From positions 605,473-669,472 of the forward strand of contig CAVRWX010000018.1 of NCBI GenBank assembly GCA_963725035.1: DNA of 64,000 nt. The letters run 5' to 3'. Below the pieces are notes generated by a model. It did not search any database. It saw nothing but the letters and a program-made list of their open reading frames with translations, and had not been told where the DNA came from. The DNA is from JALZKA01 sp963725035 (GTDB lineage: Bacteria; Actinomycetota; Thermoleophilia; Solirubrobacterales; 70-9). The translations under genes were made by a program, and so were the position numbers. Positions 37,595-45,985 of this stretch are shown one piece after another. Within the stretch, counting starts at the first letter, position 1; every line of letters starts with the position of its first letter.

Positions 37595-38419
37595 TCAGCG
37601 GACGCGAGATTCCACACCTCGCTCGCTCATCGCGGCACGACTCGCGCGAATGAACTCGCCGACCGCTCGCGCCGCGGCGTCAGCGTCCGCCGCCTCGGCG
37701 ACTTCGCGCACGAGCCGCGAGCCAACGATCACACCGTCGGCCACCGCGCCTACCTCGGCCGCCTGCTCGGGCGTACCGATCCCGAAACCGACGGCCGCTG
37801 GGATGCTCGCGTCGGCCTGGACGGCCCGGACGAGGTCGCCCAGCTCCTCCGGCATGCTGTCGCGCTCGCCGGTCGTGCGCGTGTCCGAGACGACGTAGAT
37901 GAAGCCTGTCGCGTCACGGCAGATTTCCGCACGGCGGGCGGGCGGGGTCGTGGGCGCGATCAAGGGGATCAGGGCAAGGCCTTCTGCGGCCAGTGCACCG
38001 CGAACCTCATCCGCCTCCTCGGGCGGCAGGTCGGGGACGATCGTGCCCGCCATTCCAGCCTCGGCGAGCCGTGCCGCATAGCGCTCGGCGCCTCGGGCGA
38101 GGACCATGTTCGCGTAGACCATCGGGATCACGGGGACGCGCTCGGCCGCGGCGCGACCCGCGTCGAGGACCGCGTCGAACGTCGCGCCCACGGCAAGCGC
38201 CTTTGTTGCTGCCGCGTGGATCACGGGACCGTCGGCAAGCGGGTCCGAGAATGGGACGCCGAGCTCGATCAGGTCGGCACCTGCGTCCGCATACGCCTCG
38301 ATCACCGCACGCGACGTGCCGGCGTCTGGGAAGCCGCCCATCAGGTACGGCATCAGCGCGGCGCGCCCCTCCCCCCGCGCCGCCTCGAACGCCGCGGCAA
38401 TCCTCTCCGCGCCGGTCAC
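37595..38419 (-). CDS. trpA: Tryptophan synthase alpha subunit
   Basis: Cleaves indole-3-glycerol phosphate to indole and G3P in the alpha-beta complex. TIM-barrel protein of 274 residues. The catalytic glutamate is E52 in LIELGVPFSDPLADGP and the indole-binding aspartate is D63, corresponding to E49 and D60 of Salmonella. GFGIGTPEQ and DGVIVGSRLV near the end bind phosphate. The usual LSVTGVTG loop reads YVVSDTRTTGERD here. Start is GTG, overlapping trpB by 4 bp; it is the last gene of the operon. Confidence 0.96.
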   Translation of the reverse strand: MTGAERIAAAFEAARGEGRAALMPYLMGGFPDAGTSRAVIEAYADAGADLIELGVPFSDPLADGPVIHAAATKALAVGATFDAVLDAGRAAAERVPVIPMVYANMVLARGAERYAARLAEAGMAGTIVPDLPPEEADEVRGALAAEGLALIPLIAPTTPPARRAEICRDATGFIYVVSDTRTTGERDSMPEELGDLVRAVQADASIPAAVGFGIGTPEQAAEVGAVADGVIVGSRLVREVAEAADADAAARAVGEFIRASRAAMSERGVESRVR

Positions 38420-39603
38420 GAAGCGTCGAGCTCGGCCAGGCGCGCTGTGACCTCGGCCAGGTCCTTGTCGCCGCGGCCGCTCAGGGTCAAGAGGTCGTAG
38501 CCGCCCTCGGGCGGATCCTCATCGGCGAGCAGCCATGCGATCGCGTGGGCCGACTCGAGCGCAGGGATCAGCCCTTCCAGGCGGGCGGTCTCCCGGAACG
38601 CCAGCAGCGCCTGTGTGTCCGTGACCGAGACGTAGCGCGCGCGGCCCGTGTCGCGAAGGTGAGCGTGCTGGGGGCCGACGCCGGGGTAGTCGAGCCCTGC
38701 CGAGATCGAGTGCGCCTCGAGGATCTGCCCGTCGGAGTCGGCCAGGACCGCCGAGAGCGCGCCGTGGAGAACGCCGGTCGTTCCCGCCGAGAGCGAGGCG
38801 CCGTGCTTGCCGGACTCGATGCCCTCTCCCCCGGCCTCGACGCCGATCAGCTCGACACCGAGGTCGTCCAGGAACGCGGTGAAGGTGCCGATCGCATTCG
38901 ATCCGCCGCCGACGCAGGCGATCACGCGACCGGGCAATGAGTCCTCGACGTCAATGAGCTGCACGCGCGCCTCGTCGCCGATCACCCTTTGCAGGTCGCG
39001 GACGAGCGCCGGGTAGGGTGCCGGCCCCGCTGCGGTCCCCAGGATGTAATGGGTGGAGCGCACGTTGGTCACCCAGTCGCGAATTGCTGCGGAGACGGCC
39101 TCCTTCAGGGTCTTGAGCCCAGCCTCGACTGGTTCCACCGTCGCGCCAAGCAGCTTCATGCGCTCGACGTTCGGCGCCTGGCGGCTCATGTCCACGGTGC
39201 CCATGTAGACGACGCACTCCAGGTCGAGCAGCGCGCAGGCGACGGCGGTCGCGACGCCGTGCTGCCCGGCGCCGGTCTCGGCGATCACGCGTGGCTTGCC
39301 CATCCGCTTTGCCAGGAGCGCCTGACCGACGGCGTTGTTGATCTTGTGCGCGCCCGTGTTGGCCAAGTCCTCGCGCTTGAGATAGACCCGGCGGCCCACC
39401 CGCTCGGAAAGCCGGTCGGCGCGATAGAGCGGAGTCGGCCTCCCGACGAAGTCGCGCAGTAGGCGCTGGAGCTCGGCCCGGAAGTCCTCGTCGTCGCGCG
39501 CCTCGACCCATGCGGCCGAAAGCTCGTCGAGGGCCTCCATGAGGACCTCCGGGACGAAACGACCGCCGTAGTCGCCGAAGCGGGTCTCGAGCGCCTCGCT
39601 CAC
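38416..39603 (-). CDS. trpB: Tryptophan synthase beta subunit
   Basis: PLP enzyme that condenses indole with serine. A TrpB1-type protein of 395 residues with the Schiff-base lysine at K87 in NTGAHKINN, the GAGQHGVA substrate loop (E-T-GAGQHG), the GGGSNAIG phosphate-binding loop and SAGLDYPGVGPQHA. It overlaps trpA and trpF by 4 bp each side (GTGA/ATGA type), so translation of trpF-trpB-trpA is coupled. All catalytic residues appear intact. Confidence 0.97.
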   Translation of the reverse strand: MSEALETRFGDYGGRFVPEVLMEALDELSAAWVEARDDEDFRAELQRLLRDFVGRPTPLYRADRLSERVGRRVYLKREDLANTGAHKINNAVGQALLAKRMGKPRVIAETGAGQHGVATAVACALLDLECVVYMGTVDMSRQAPNVERMKLLGATVEPVEAGLKTLKEAVSAAIRDWVTNVRSTHYILGTAAGPAPYPALVRDLQRVIGDEARVQLIDVEDSLPGRVIACVGGGSNAIGTFTAFLDDLGVELIGVEAGGEGIESGKHGASLSAGTTGVLHGALSAVLADSDGQILEAHSISAGLDYPGVGPQHAHLRDTGRARYVSVTDTQALLAFRETARLEGLIPALESAHAIAWLLADEDPPEGGYDLLTLSGRGDKDLAEVTARLAELDAS

Positions 39604-40388
39604 GACGGCGCCTCAGCCTGCGCGGCTGCTTCGGCTTGTGCGGCTGCTTCGGCCACAGCGGCTTCCTCGGCCAGCTCGGCGGCCTCTGCCTCGCGGCGTG
39701 CGAGATCCTTCTGTCTCGACTCGGTGAAGTGCTCGGGCTCGGACACTGGGCGCGGCGTAGACGGGCCGCCGGCTTCCTCTGCGCGCTCGGCGAAGGCGGT
39801 CATGAGCTCGTGGTCCTTGATCCCGGGCGCCGACTCAACGCCACTGGCGACATCGACGGCGAACGGGCGGGTTGCATCGATCGCCTCGCCGACGTTGTCC
39901 GGCGTGAGGCCGCCGGCGAGGATAAGCGGCACCTTGGAGCGGCGGCGGCGAAGAAGCTCCCAGTCGACCGTGTGGCCGGTTCCACCGGGCACCCCTTCGC
40001 GATAGGCGTCGAGCAAGTGGAAGTTGACGCGGAAGGAGCGCGCCGTGTCGATGTCAGCTGAGCTCTGGACCCTGATCGCCTTGATCACCGGGCATCCCGT
40101 GCGCCGTGCCACCTCGTGGCAGAACGAAAGGCCCTCGTCCCCGTGGAGCTGGACCATCGAGAGATGCTCGTTCTCGACGGCGCGGGCGATCTCCCCGATC
40201 GTCTGGTCGACGAAGACGCCGACGATCTCGAGCTCGCGCCGAAGCCCGGCGCCGATCTCGGCCGCGACGGCGTGCTCGCAGCGCCTGGGGCTCCCCTTCC
40301 AGTGATTGAGGCCAACCGCCCACGCGCCGAGGCGCGCCGCGTGCTCGGCGTCGTCGTACCTCGTTATGCCGCAGAACTTGACCCGCAT
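39600..40388 (-). CDS. trpF: Phosphoribosylanthranilate isomerase with Ala/Glu-rich tail
   Basis: Amadori rearrangement of PRA to CdRP. The catalytic cysteine is in VKFCGITRYDDA (C6), and the catalytic aspartate in GVFVDQT / VQLHGDEG. LILAGGLTPDNVGEAI and FAVDVASGVESAPGIKD form the phosphate site. The enzyme core ends near residue 210. A further 50 residues are a low-complexity Ala/Glu helix (RREAEAAELAEEAAVAEAA) that is unusual for TrpF. The start is ATG, and upstream lies a 735 bp stretch that separates it from trpC, so it may have its own promoter. Confidence 0.94.
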   Translation of the reverse strand: MRVKFCGITRYDDAEHAARLGAWAVGLNHWKGSPRRCEHAVAAEIGAGLRRELEIVGVFVDQTIGEIARAVENEHLSMVQLHGDEGLSFCHEVARRTGCPVIKAIRVQSSADIDTARSFRVNFHLLDAYREGVPGGTGHTVDWELLRRRRSKVPLILAGGLTPDNVGEAIDATRPFAVDVASGVESAPGIKDHELMTAFAERAEEAGGPSTPRPVSEPEHFTESRQKDLARREAEAAELAEEAAVAEAAAQAEAAAQAEAPS

Positions 40389-40546
40389 CGTGGGTCAAGG
40401 ATGGCAAGGGGTGAATGCACAGCGCAAGGAACTCGCTGCGCCGGGCGAGAAACTGTCGCTTTGCATGGAAAGCACCATGTCGACTTGCGCGTCACGCGAG
40501 ACGTCCAGGCAGAACCTTCGCATAGCGGCGATGTATCGCGTCACTC

Positions 40547-40584
40547 GGCGACTTAGGTGCTTCGGACGAGAAGCACTAGTCGCC
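40547..40584. repeat. Bulged hairpin, left copy flanking a decayed gene
   Basis: GGCGACT...AGTCGCC encloses the inner stem AGGTGCTT-CGGACGAG-AAGCACT, with single bulged bases. The inner stem and loop recur at 41007-41030 with T-to-C and A-to-G changes that keep the pairing. Confidence 0.6.
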
Positions 40585-40663
40585 TCACAGCTTCGGTCGC
40601 TAGGACTCGCCTTCGCGCTAACTCTCACTATTCGGCCTAGTGGCTTGACGGAGACGTCAATGA

Positions 40664-41008
40664 CGTGCGCGGAAAAGCACTTCGTCGGCGGACCTTGCTC
40701 GCTACTGCGAACTGAGCCAAGAGCTCGACGAGGCGGGCACCGAGGTGTTCAAGGCACTCGAACAAGATCCGAACGCAACCCCTGAGGACTTCGCAGAGGC
40801 TGAGGCGGACTTGGTCAAGGAGATCGATCCGCAGCTTGACGAGATCGCGACGACCGCTCCTGAGGAGATTCAAGACGAAGCTCAGATTCTCGTTGCTTCT
40901 GTGCGCGCCCGGGGAGGGCTTGAGGATCAGCCGCCCGACAAGCAAGAAGCCCAGGAGGCCGAGGCCACTATCCAGCAATTCGAGAAGGAGAACCGCGCAG
41001 ACTCATAG
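40664..41008 (+). pseudogene. Decayed lipoprotein-like gene
   Basis: One open frame from 40664 to the TAG at 41008 encodes an acidic domain: ARYCELSQELDEAGTE, EQDPNATPEDFAEAEADLV, TAPEEIQDEAQILVAS, then a Gln/Glu-rich tail. This looks like the mature part of an actinobacterial lipoprotein but has no start codon before GTG 40745. A signal-peptide-like sequence (RSLGLAFALTLTI, then FGLVAC in another frame) lies just upstream at about 40597-40655 with at least two frame changes. So the N terminus is broken. Codons are less GC-rich than in the neighbours. A short internal protein from GTG 40745 (87 residues) remains possible. Confidence 0.55.
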
Positions 41009-41030
41009 GCGCTTCGGACGAAAAGCGCCT
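41007..41030. repeat. Hairpin, right copy flanking a decayed gene
   Basis: AGGCGCTT-CGGACGAA-AAGCGCCT: a perfect 8-bp stem. It shares its loop and stem layout with the hairpin at 40547-40584, with compensatory changes. It starts within the stop codon of the decayed gene and may act as its terminator, although only CCTTG follows it. Confidence 0.6.
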
Positions 41031-41042
41031 CCTTGTTAGGTG

Positions 41043-41084
41043 AACGTCCGTGAGTACGCCCTATAGGGGGTACTGACGGACGTT
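41043..41084. repeat. 42-nt near-perfect palindrome
   Basis: AACGTCCGT-G-AGTAC-G-CCCTATAGGG-G-GTACT-G-ACGGACGTT pairs at 19 of 21 positions around a central TATA. It lies 40 bp beyond the trpC stop. On the plus strand it is followed by TTTGTCTCGCTCTGTTT; on the minus strand there is no T run. It may be a terminator, a protein-binding site or a cruciform-forming repeat. Confidence 0.75.
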
Positions 41085-41123
41085 TGTCTCGCTCTGTTTC
41101 CTAGCGCGAAGGAAGTTGCCCGC

Positions 41124-41933
41124 CTACTGCGGGATCTCGTGCTCGCGCGTGCGCATGTCGTCGCCGCAGAGGTCGCGGACGGCCTGCTCGGGGTCCTGCG
41201 AGCTCATGAGCGCCTCGCCGATGAGAACGGCGTCGACACCGATCCGCTCGAGCTCCTCGATCTGGTCGCGGCTCGAATATCCGGACTCGGCGACGACGGT
41301 CTTACCGGCGGGCACGTCGGTGATCAGCTCGTCCGTCGTCGCGAGATCAACCTTGAGGCTCCGAAGGTTGCGGTTGTTTATGCCGATCACGTCGACGTCC
41401 AATTCGAGCGCGACCTCCAGATCCGCCTCGTCGTGGACCTCGACGAGCGTGTCGAGGTCCAGTGACCGGGCCTCCGCGTGGAGGTCGGCAAGCTGGTTCG
41501 GGTCAAGCGCAGCGACGATCAGGAGCACGGCGTCCGCGCCGAAGGCCGCCGCCTCCACCAGTTGGTAGGAGTCGACGACGAAGTCCTTGCGCAGAATCGG
41601 GAGGTCAGAGCCCTCACGCGCGGCCCGTAGGTCCTCGACCGCCCCGCCAAAGCTCGATGACTCGGTGACGATCGAGAGTGCGGCCGCTCCGCCGCGTTCA
41701 TAGGCGCTGACGATCTCCGGGACCTCGGCGCTCGCTCGAATGTCGCCCGCGCTGGGCGAGCGGCGCTTGAACTCGCAGATCACGGAGACGCCTGGGCGAA
41801 CGAGCGCCTCCTTGAACGGCCGGTCCTCGGCCCGAGCCTCAAGGCGCGACCGCAACTCCTCTATTGGGACCGCCCTGCTCCGCTCTTTCACGGAGTGCCT
41901 GGCGGCATCGACCAGCTCGTCGAGCCTGCTCAT
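41124..41933 (-). CDS. trpC: Indole-3-glycerol phosphate synthase
   Basis: Ring closure of CdRP to indole-3-glycerol phosphate. TIM-barrel of 269 residues starting MSRLDELVDAARHSVKE. Catalytic lysines are in ICEFKRRSPSAGDI and LRKDFVVDSYQ, the catalytic glutamate in VEVHDEADL and the second in VAESGYSS; NNRNL and LIGEALM are also present. The ATG overlaps the trpD stop by 4 bp; a longer upstream frame is antisense within trpD. It is the last gene before the 735 bp interruption that separates it from trpF. Confidence 0.97.
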   Translation of the reverse strand: MSRLDELVDAARHSVKERSRAVPIEELRSRLEARAEDRPFKEALVRPGVSVICEFKRRSPSAGDIRASAEVPEIVSAYERGGAAALSIVTESSSFGGAVEDLRAAREGSDLPILRKDFVVDSYQLVEAAAFGADAVLLIVAALDPNQLADLHAEARSLDLDTLVEVHDEADLEVALELDVDVIGINNRNLRSLKVDLATTDELITDVPAGKTVVAESGYSSRDQIEELERIGVDAVLIGEALMSSQDPEQAVRDLCGDDMRTREHEIPQ

Positions 41934-42954
41934 CCAGTTGGGGAGGCTAGCTGGCGAAGCTTGTCGAGGACGCCCTTGGCGGCACCGCGGTCGATCGCCT
42001 CGCGCGCGCGGTCCATCCCGTCCCCAAGGTCGGTCGCGGATCCTCCGGCGAGGATCGCCGCGCCGGCATTGAGGACGACCACGTCGCGCGCAGGTCCCTC
42101 GTCGCCGTCCAGGACCGCTTCCACCACAGTGGCGTTGTCCTCCGGGGAGCCGCCGGCGATCTCCTCCAGGGGCGTCTCGACCAGGCCGACGTCGGCCGGC
42201 GCGACGAACCACTCCGTTGTGGCGCCGTCCGCCACCTCGACGACGCGGGTCGGGCCTGAGATCGAGAGCTCGTCGAGCCCGTCCTCTGCCGAGACGACGA
42301 GGGCGCGCTCGCATCCAAGGGCCAAGAGCGCCTCAGCGATCGTCTCCTGGTAGGTGCGGTCGGAGACGCCCAGGAGCTGACGGGTCGCACCGGCCGGGTT
42401 GGTGAGCGGGCCCAGGAAGTTGAAAATGGTCCGGACGGCCAACTCCTTGCGCACGGGAACCACGTGCTTCATCGCCGCGTGGTGGCGCGGCGCGAACATA
42501 AAGCCAAAGCCGATCTCCTCGATCGACCGCGCCACATCCGCCGGCTCAAGCTCGATGGGCACGCCCAATGCCTCCAGGATGTCGGCCGATCCTGAGCGGC
42601 TCGTGTTCGAGCGATTGCCGTGCTTCGCGACGGGGCAGCCAGCCCCGGCTGCCACAAGCGCGGCGGCCGTCGAGATGTTGAAAGTCGATGGCCCGCCCCC
42701 GGTTCCGGCGGTATCGACGAGGCTTTCGAGAGGCGTATCAACCGAAGACGCGAGCCGCCGCATGGTCCGTGCGAGACCCGTCAGTTCGGAGACGGTCTCG
42801 CCCTTCGCGCGCAGCGCGACCAGGAAGGCCGCGGCCTGCACCTCGGACGCCCGGCCCTCCATGATCTCGTCGAGGACCGCCGAGGCATGGTCGGCAGTCA
42901 GGTGCGTTCCGGAGGCGACCGAGTCGATCGCGCGGGTGAGGACTTCGTTTGGCA

Positions 42955-42955
<1 letters not shown>
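41930..42955 (-). CDS. trpD: Anthranilate phosphoribosyltransferase
   Basis: Transfers phosphoribosyl from PRPP to anthranilate. 341 residues, family-typical. The PRPP/Mg-binding motif is DTAGTGGGPSTFNIS, followed by KHGNRSNTSRSGSADILEALG and the anthranilate-site region FMFAPRHHAAMKHVVPVRKEL, then NFLGPLTNPA. It overlaps trpG upstream and trpC downstream by 3-4 bp. The gene is a separate protein and not fused to trpG as in enterobacteria. Confidence 0.97.
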
Positions 42956-43524
<569 letters not shown>

Positions 43525-43525
43525 G

Positions 43526-43557
43526 TGAGCACCTTTAGGTGCGAAAGCAGCAGGTGT
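43526..43557 (+). repeat. Dispersed 32-nt hairpin element, copy 2
   Basis: Identical over 32 nt to copy 1 (288-319) but in opposite orientation to the surrounding trp genes. It fills most of the 52 bp trpE-trpG spacer, and its complement supplies the AAAGGTG ribosome-binding site of trpG. Confidence 0.8.
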
Positions 43558-43576
43558 TGTTGGGTATCTACGTCAA

Positions 43577-44995
43577 TCACGGCCAATCAGGCTGCTCAGT
43601 CGCAAGCTCGACCGCGCTGAAGACGGCCTTTGCCTTGTTCACGGACTCGCGGTACTCGAAGTCGGGCTTGGCGTCCGCCACGGTCCCGCCGCCGGCCTGC
43701 ACGTGGGCGACGCCGTCCTTCACAACGACGGTTCGGATGTGGATCGCGGTGTCGAGGTCGCCGTCGAATCCGAGGTAACCGATGGCACCGCCGTACGAGC
43801 AGCGCTTGTGGGGCTCAAGCTCGTCGATGATCTGCATCGCGCGAACCTTCGGCGCACCGGAGAGCGTGCCGGCTGGAAGGCATGCGCGAAGGGCGTCCAT
43901 GGCGCCGACCTCCGGGCGGAGCGTTCCGGCGACCCGGCTCACGATGTGGAGGACGTGGGAGTACGTCTCGACAACCATCAGCTCCTCGACCTCGACGGTG
44001 CCGTACTCCGAAACACGCCCCAGGTCGTTGCGCCCAAGGTCGACGAGCATCACGTGTTCCGCGCGCTCCTTCGGATCCGCCAGGAGGTCCTCGGCGTTGC
44101 GGCGGTCCTCCTCGTCGTCGGATCCGCGCGGGTAGGTGCCGGCAATGGGGCGAGTCTCGACCCGGCGCCCGGTCACCTTGATCAGCGGCTCGGGCGACGC
44201 CCCCGCGATCTGGAAGTCCTCGAAGTCCAGGAAGTACATGTACGGAGAGGGGTTCACGGTGCGTAGGCCGCGATAGATCGAGAACGCTTCGACCGGCACC
44301 TCGGCCGAGAATCGCTGCGAGGGCACGACCTGAAACGCGTCGCCGGCGTGGACGTAGTCGACGATCGTCGAGACGTTCCGCTCGAACTCCTCGCGGGTGA
44401 GATTCGACTGAAAGACAACGCCCCCACGCTCCTCCGCTTCGCGTCCGGGGCCGGTGGGGTCCGCGGGAGGACGGGGTGTTGGGCCTGCCAGCGCATTGCG
44501 CGTCTTCTTGATCAGCTCGGCGGGGTCGACGCCTTCGAACGGGAAGACCACGATCTGCAGCTCGTGCGTCTGGTGATCGAAGGCCAGCATCAGGCTCGCG
44601 ACCATCAGCGCCATGTCGGGCAGGCCGAGCGGGTCCGGGTTCGGAGCTCCCAGCGGCTCGACAGTGCGCACCAGGTCGTAACCGAAGAATCCCACCGCGC
44701 CACCGTTGAACGAGTGGGCGGGATCGAACTGCGCAACCTGCTCGGAGCCCACGAACTCGTCGGCGAGCCCGTACGGGTCGCCCTCGTCGCCGAGCGCCCA
44801 GCGCAGCGTGCGGTGGGGCATGAAGCCCAGGTAGGAGTGGCGGCCCAGGCGCCCCTGCTCCGCCGACTCCAGGAGGAACGCCGGCCCGTCGAATGCCTGG
44901 CGGAGCTTGAGGAACGCCGAGACGGGCGTCTCGGTGTCGTCGATGAGCCGCTCGACTACCGGGACGATGCCTCGCGGGTCAGCGGCGGCGCTCAT
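43577..44995 (-). CDS. trpE: Anthranilate synthase component I
   Basis: Converts chorismate to anthranilate with ammonia from TrpG. 472 residues, starting MSAAADPRGIVPVVERL; the upstream residues of the longer frame lie inside hisIE and are not family-like. The N-terminal feedback-site region contains LLESAEQGRLGRHSYLGF (the LLES element that binds tryptophan). Catalytic-domain motifs are SPYMYFL, PIAGTYPRG, EHVMLVDLGRNDLGRV, GTLSGAPK and YGGAIGYLGFDG. The gene overlaps hisIE by 17 bp. No leader peptide or T-box is possible in this arrangement. Confidence 0.96.
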   Translation of the reverse strand: MSAAADPRGIVPVVERLIDDTETPVSAFLKLRQAFDGPAFLLESAEQGRLGRHSYLGFMPHRTLRWALGDEGDPYGLADEFVGSEQVAQFDPAHSFNGGAVGFFGYDLVRTVEPLGAPNPDPLGLPDMALMVASLMLAFDHQTHELQIVVFPFEGVDPAELIKKTRNALAGPTPRPPADPTGPGREAEERGGVVFQSNLTREEFERNVSTIVDYVHAGDAFQVVPSQRFSAEVPVEAFSIYRGLRTVNPSPYMYFLDFEDFQIAGASPEPLIKVTGRRVETRPIAGTYPRGSDDEEDRRNAEDLLADPKERAEHVMLVDLGRNDLGRVSEYGTVEVEELMVVETYSHVLHIVSRVAGTLRPEVGAMDALRACLPAGTLSGAPKVRAMQIIDELEPHKRCSYGGAIGYLGFDGDLDTAIHIRTVVVKDGVAHVQAGGGTVADAKPDFEYRESVNKAKAVFSAVELATEQPDWP

Positions 44996-45601
44996 CGAGC
45001 ACCCCAAGCACGTCCGCGAGCGAGACACCGCGAGAGCGAAGGAGAACGGAGAGGTGGTAGAGCACGTCAGCGGCCTCCGCGGCGACGCGCTCGTCCGATT
45101 CGTCGCGCGCGGCGCGCGTGACCTCCTCGGCCTCTTCGAGGACCTTCTCGGCGATCAGCCCGGGGTCGTCCAGGAGCTCGACGGTGTATGAGCCCTCGGG
45201 GCGCTCCTCCTGGCGCGAGGCAAGGGTGCGCTCCAACGCGGCCAACGTCTCGTGGAGCGCAGGCTCGGGCGCTTCGCCGCTCTCTACATCGCGGTGAAAG
45301 CACGAGCGCTCGCCCGTGTGGCACGCGGGCCCGGCCGGGATCGCGAGTGCGACCAGGGCGTCCTCGTCGCAGTCCATTCGAAGCTCCTTGAGCTCGAGCG
45401 TATTGCCCGAGGTCTCTCCCTTCCGCCAGAGCTCCTGGCGCGAGCGGCTCCAGAAATGGACTTCCCGCGTCTTGAGGGTGAGGCCGAGCGCCTCGGCGTT
45501 CATGTAGGCGAGTGTCAGCACCTCGCCGGTCCGCCAGTCCTGCACGACGCACGGCACGAGGCCGCTCTCGTCGAAGCGAATTTCAGGTGCCGAATCCTCA
45601 T
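44979..45601 (-). CDS. hisIE: Bifunctional phosphoribosyl-AMP cyclohydrolase / phosphoribosyl-ATP pyrophosphatase
   Basis: Second and third steps of histidine synthesis. The N-terminal HisI domain has VVQDWRTGEVLTLAYMN, HFWSRSRQELWRKGETSGN and the zinc-site segment DALVALAIPAGPACHTGERSCF. The C-terminal HisE helical bundle has YTVELLDDPGLIAEKVLEEAEEV and AAEAADVLYHLSVLL. The conserved start PEIRFDESGLVP has no in-frame start codon. An ATG at 45601, overlapping the upstream stop (ATGA), would reach it if one G were added at the CC/GG pair 45596-45597. So a 1-nt deletion is likely; GTG 45557 gives a shortened 192-residue form. Confidence 0.9.
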
Positions 45602-45939
45602 CGGGACGTCAGCGCCTCCTCGGCCTTGCCCAGGTCGGCTGCGCCTGCGACGACCCCGGCGATGACGGCCAGGCCAAGGATTGCGAACAGCGTCGACGCG
45701 ATCGTCGTCGCGAGCCCCAGTCGCTCACCCTCGGGCTTGATGAAGGCGTCCACGACGGCCGCGATCGCCGCGCCGCAGCCAAGCAGGCACCAGACCACCA
45801 GGACCGCGGTCGCGGCTGTCTCGGAGCCGAGAAGCTTTTCGAGCTGCGATCCGGCGAAAGCAGCGATCACAAGCGAGAAGAGGGCGCCTACGCAGATCGC
45901 GATCGCCACGGGTCGCCTTGTGCGGATTTCCGGCATCAT
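45598..45939 (-). CDS. Small membrane protein, unknown
   Basis: A 113-residue protein with three hydrophobic helices: VAIAICVGALFSLVIAAFAG near residues 9-28, AATAVLVVWCLLGCGAAIAAVV, and TIASTLFAILGLAVIAGVVAGA near the C terminus. It starts at one of two adjacent ATGs (45939 or 45936), preceded by GGTAGGTG, a plausible ribosome-binding site lying just after copy 3 of the hairpin element. It sits between era and hisIE on the same strand. I do not recognise the family. A longer frame upstream is antisense in era. Confidence 0.7.
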   Translation of the reverse strand: MMPEIRTRRPVAIAICVGALFSLVIAAFAGSQLEKLLGSETAATAVLVVWCLLGCGAAIAAVVDAFIKPEGERLGLATTIASTLFAILGLAVIAGVVAGAADLGKAEEALTSR

Positions 45940-45953
45940 CTGGGCACCTACCA

Positions 45954-45985
45954 ACACCTGTCTCTTTCGCGCATAAAGGCGCTCA
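45954..45985 (-). repeat. Dispersed 32-nt hairpin element, copy 3 (diverged)
   Basis: Begins with the TGA stop of era and reads TGAGCGCCTTTATGCGCGAAAG, then AGACAGGTGT. It matches copies 1 and 2 at 26 of 32 positions. The stem change A-to-G at position 6 is matched by T-to-C at position 15, preserving that pair. The downstream bases TTGGTAGGTGC carry the next gene's ribosome-binding site. Confidence 0.7.

Noticed and set aside
41035..41041. attC-like recombination site near GTTAGGT and the adjacent hairpin
   Set aside because: A GTTRRRY core is present, but there is no matching RYYYAAC partner at the other end of the hairpin and no integron integrase in the window.
43577..44995. tRNA-Trp T-box or leader-peptide attenuator upstream of trpE
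   Set aside because: trpE overlaps hisIE by 17 bp, leaving no room for a leader; no Trp-codon cluster was seen.
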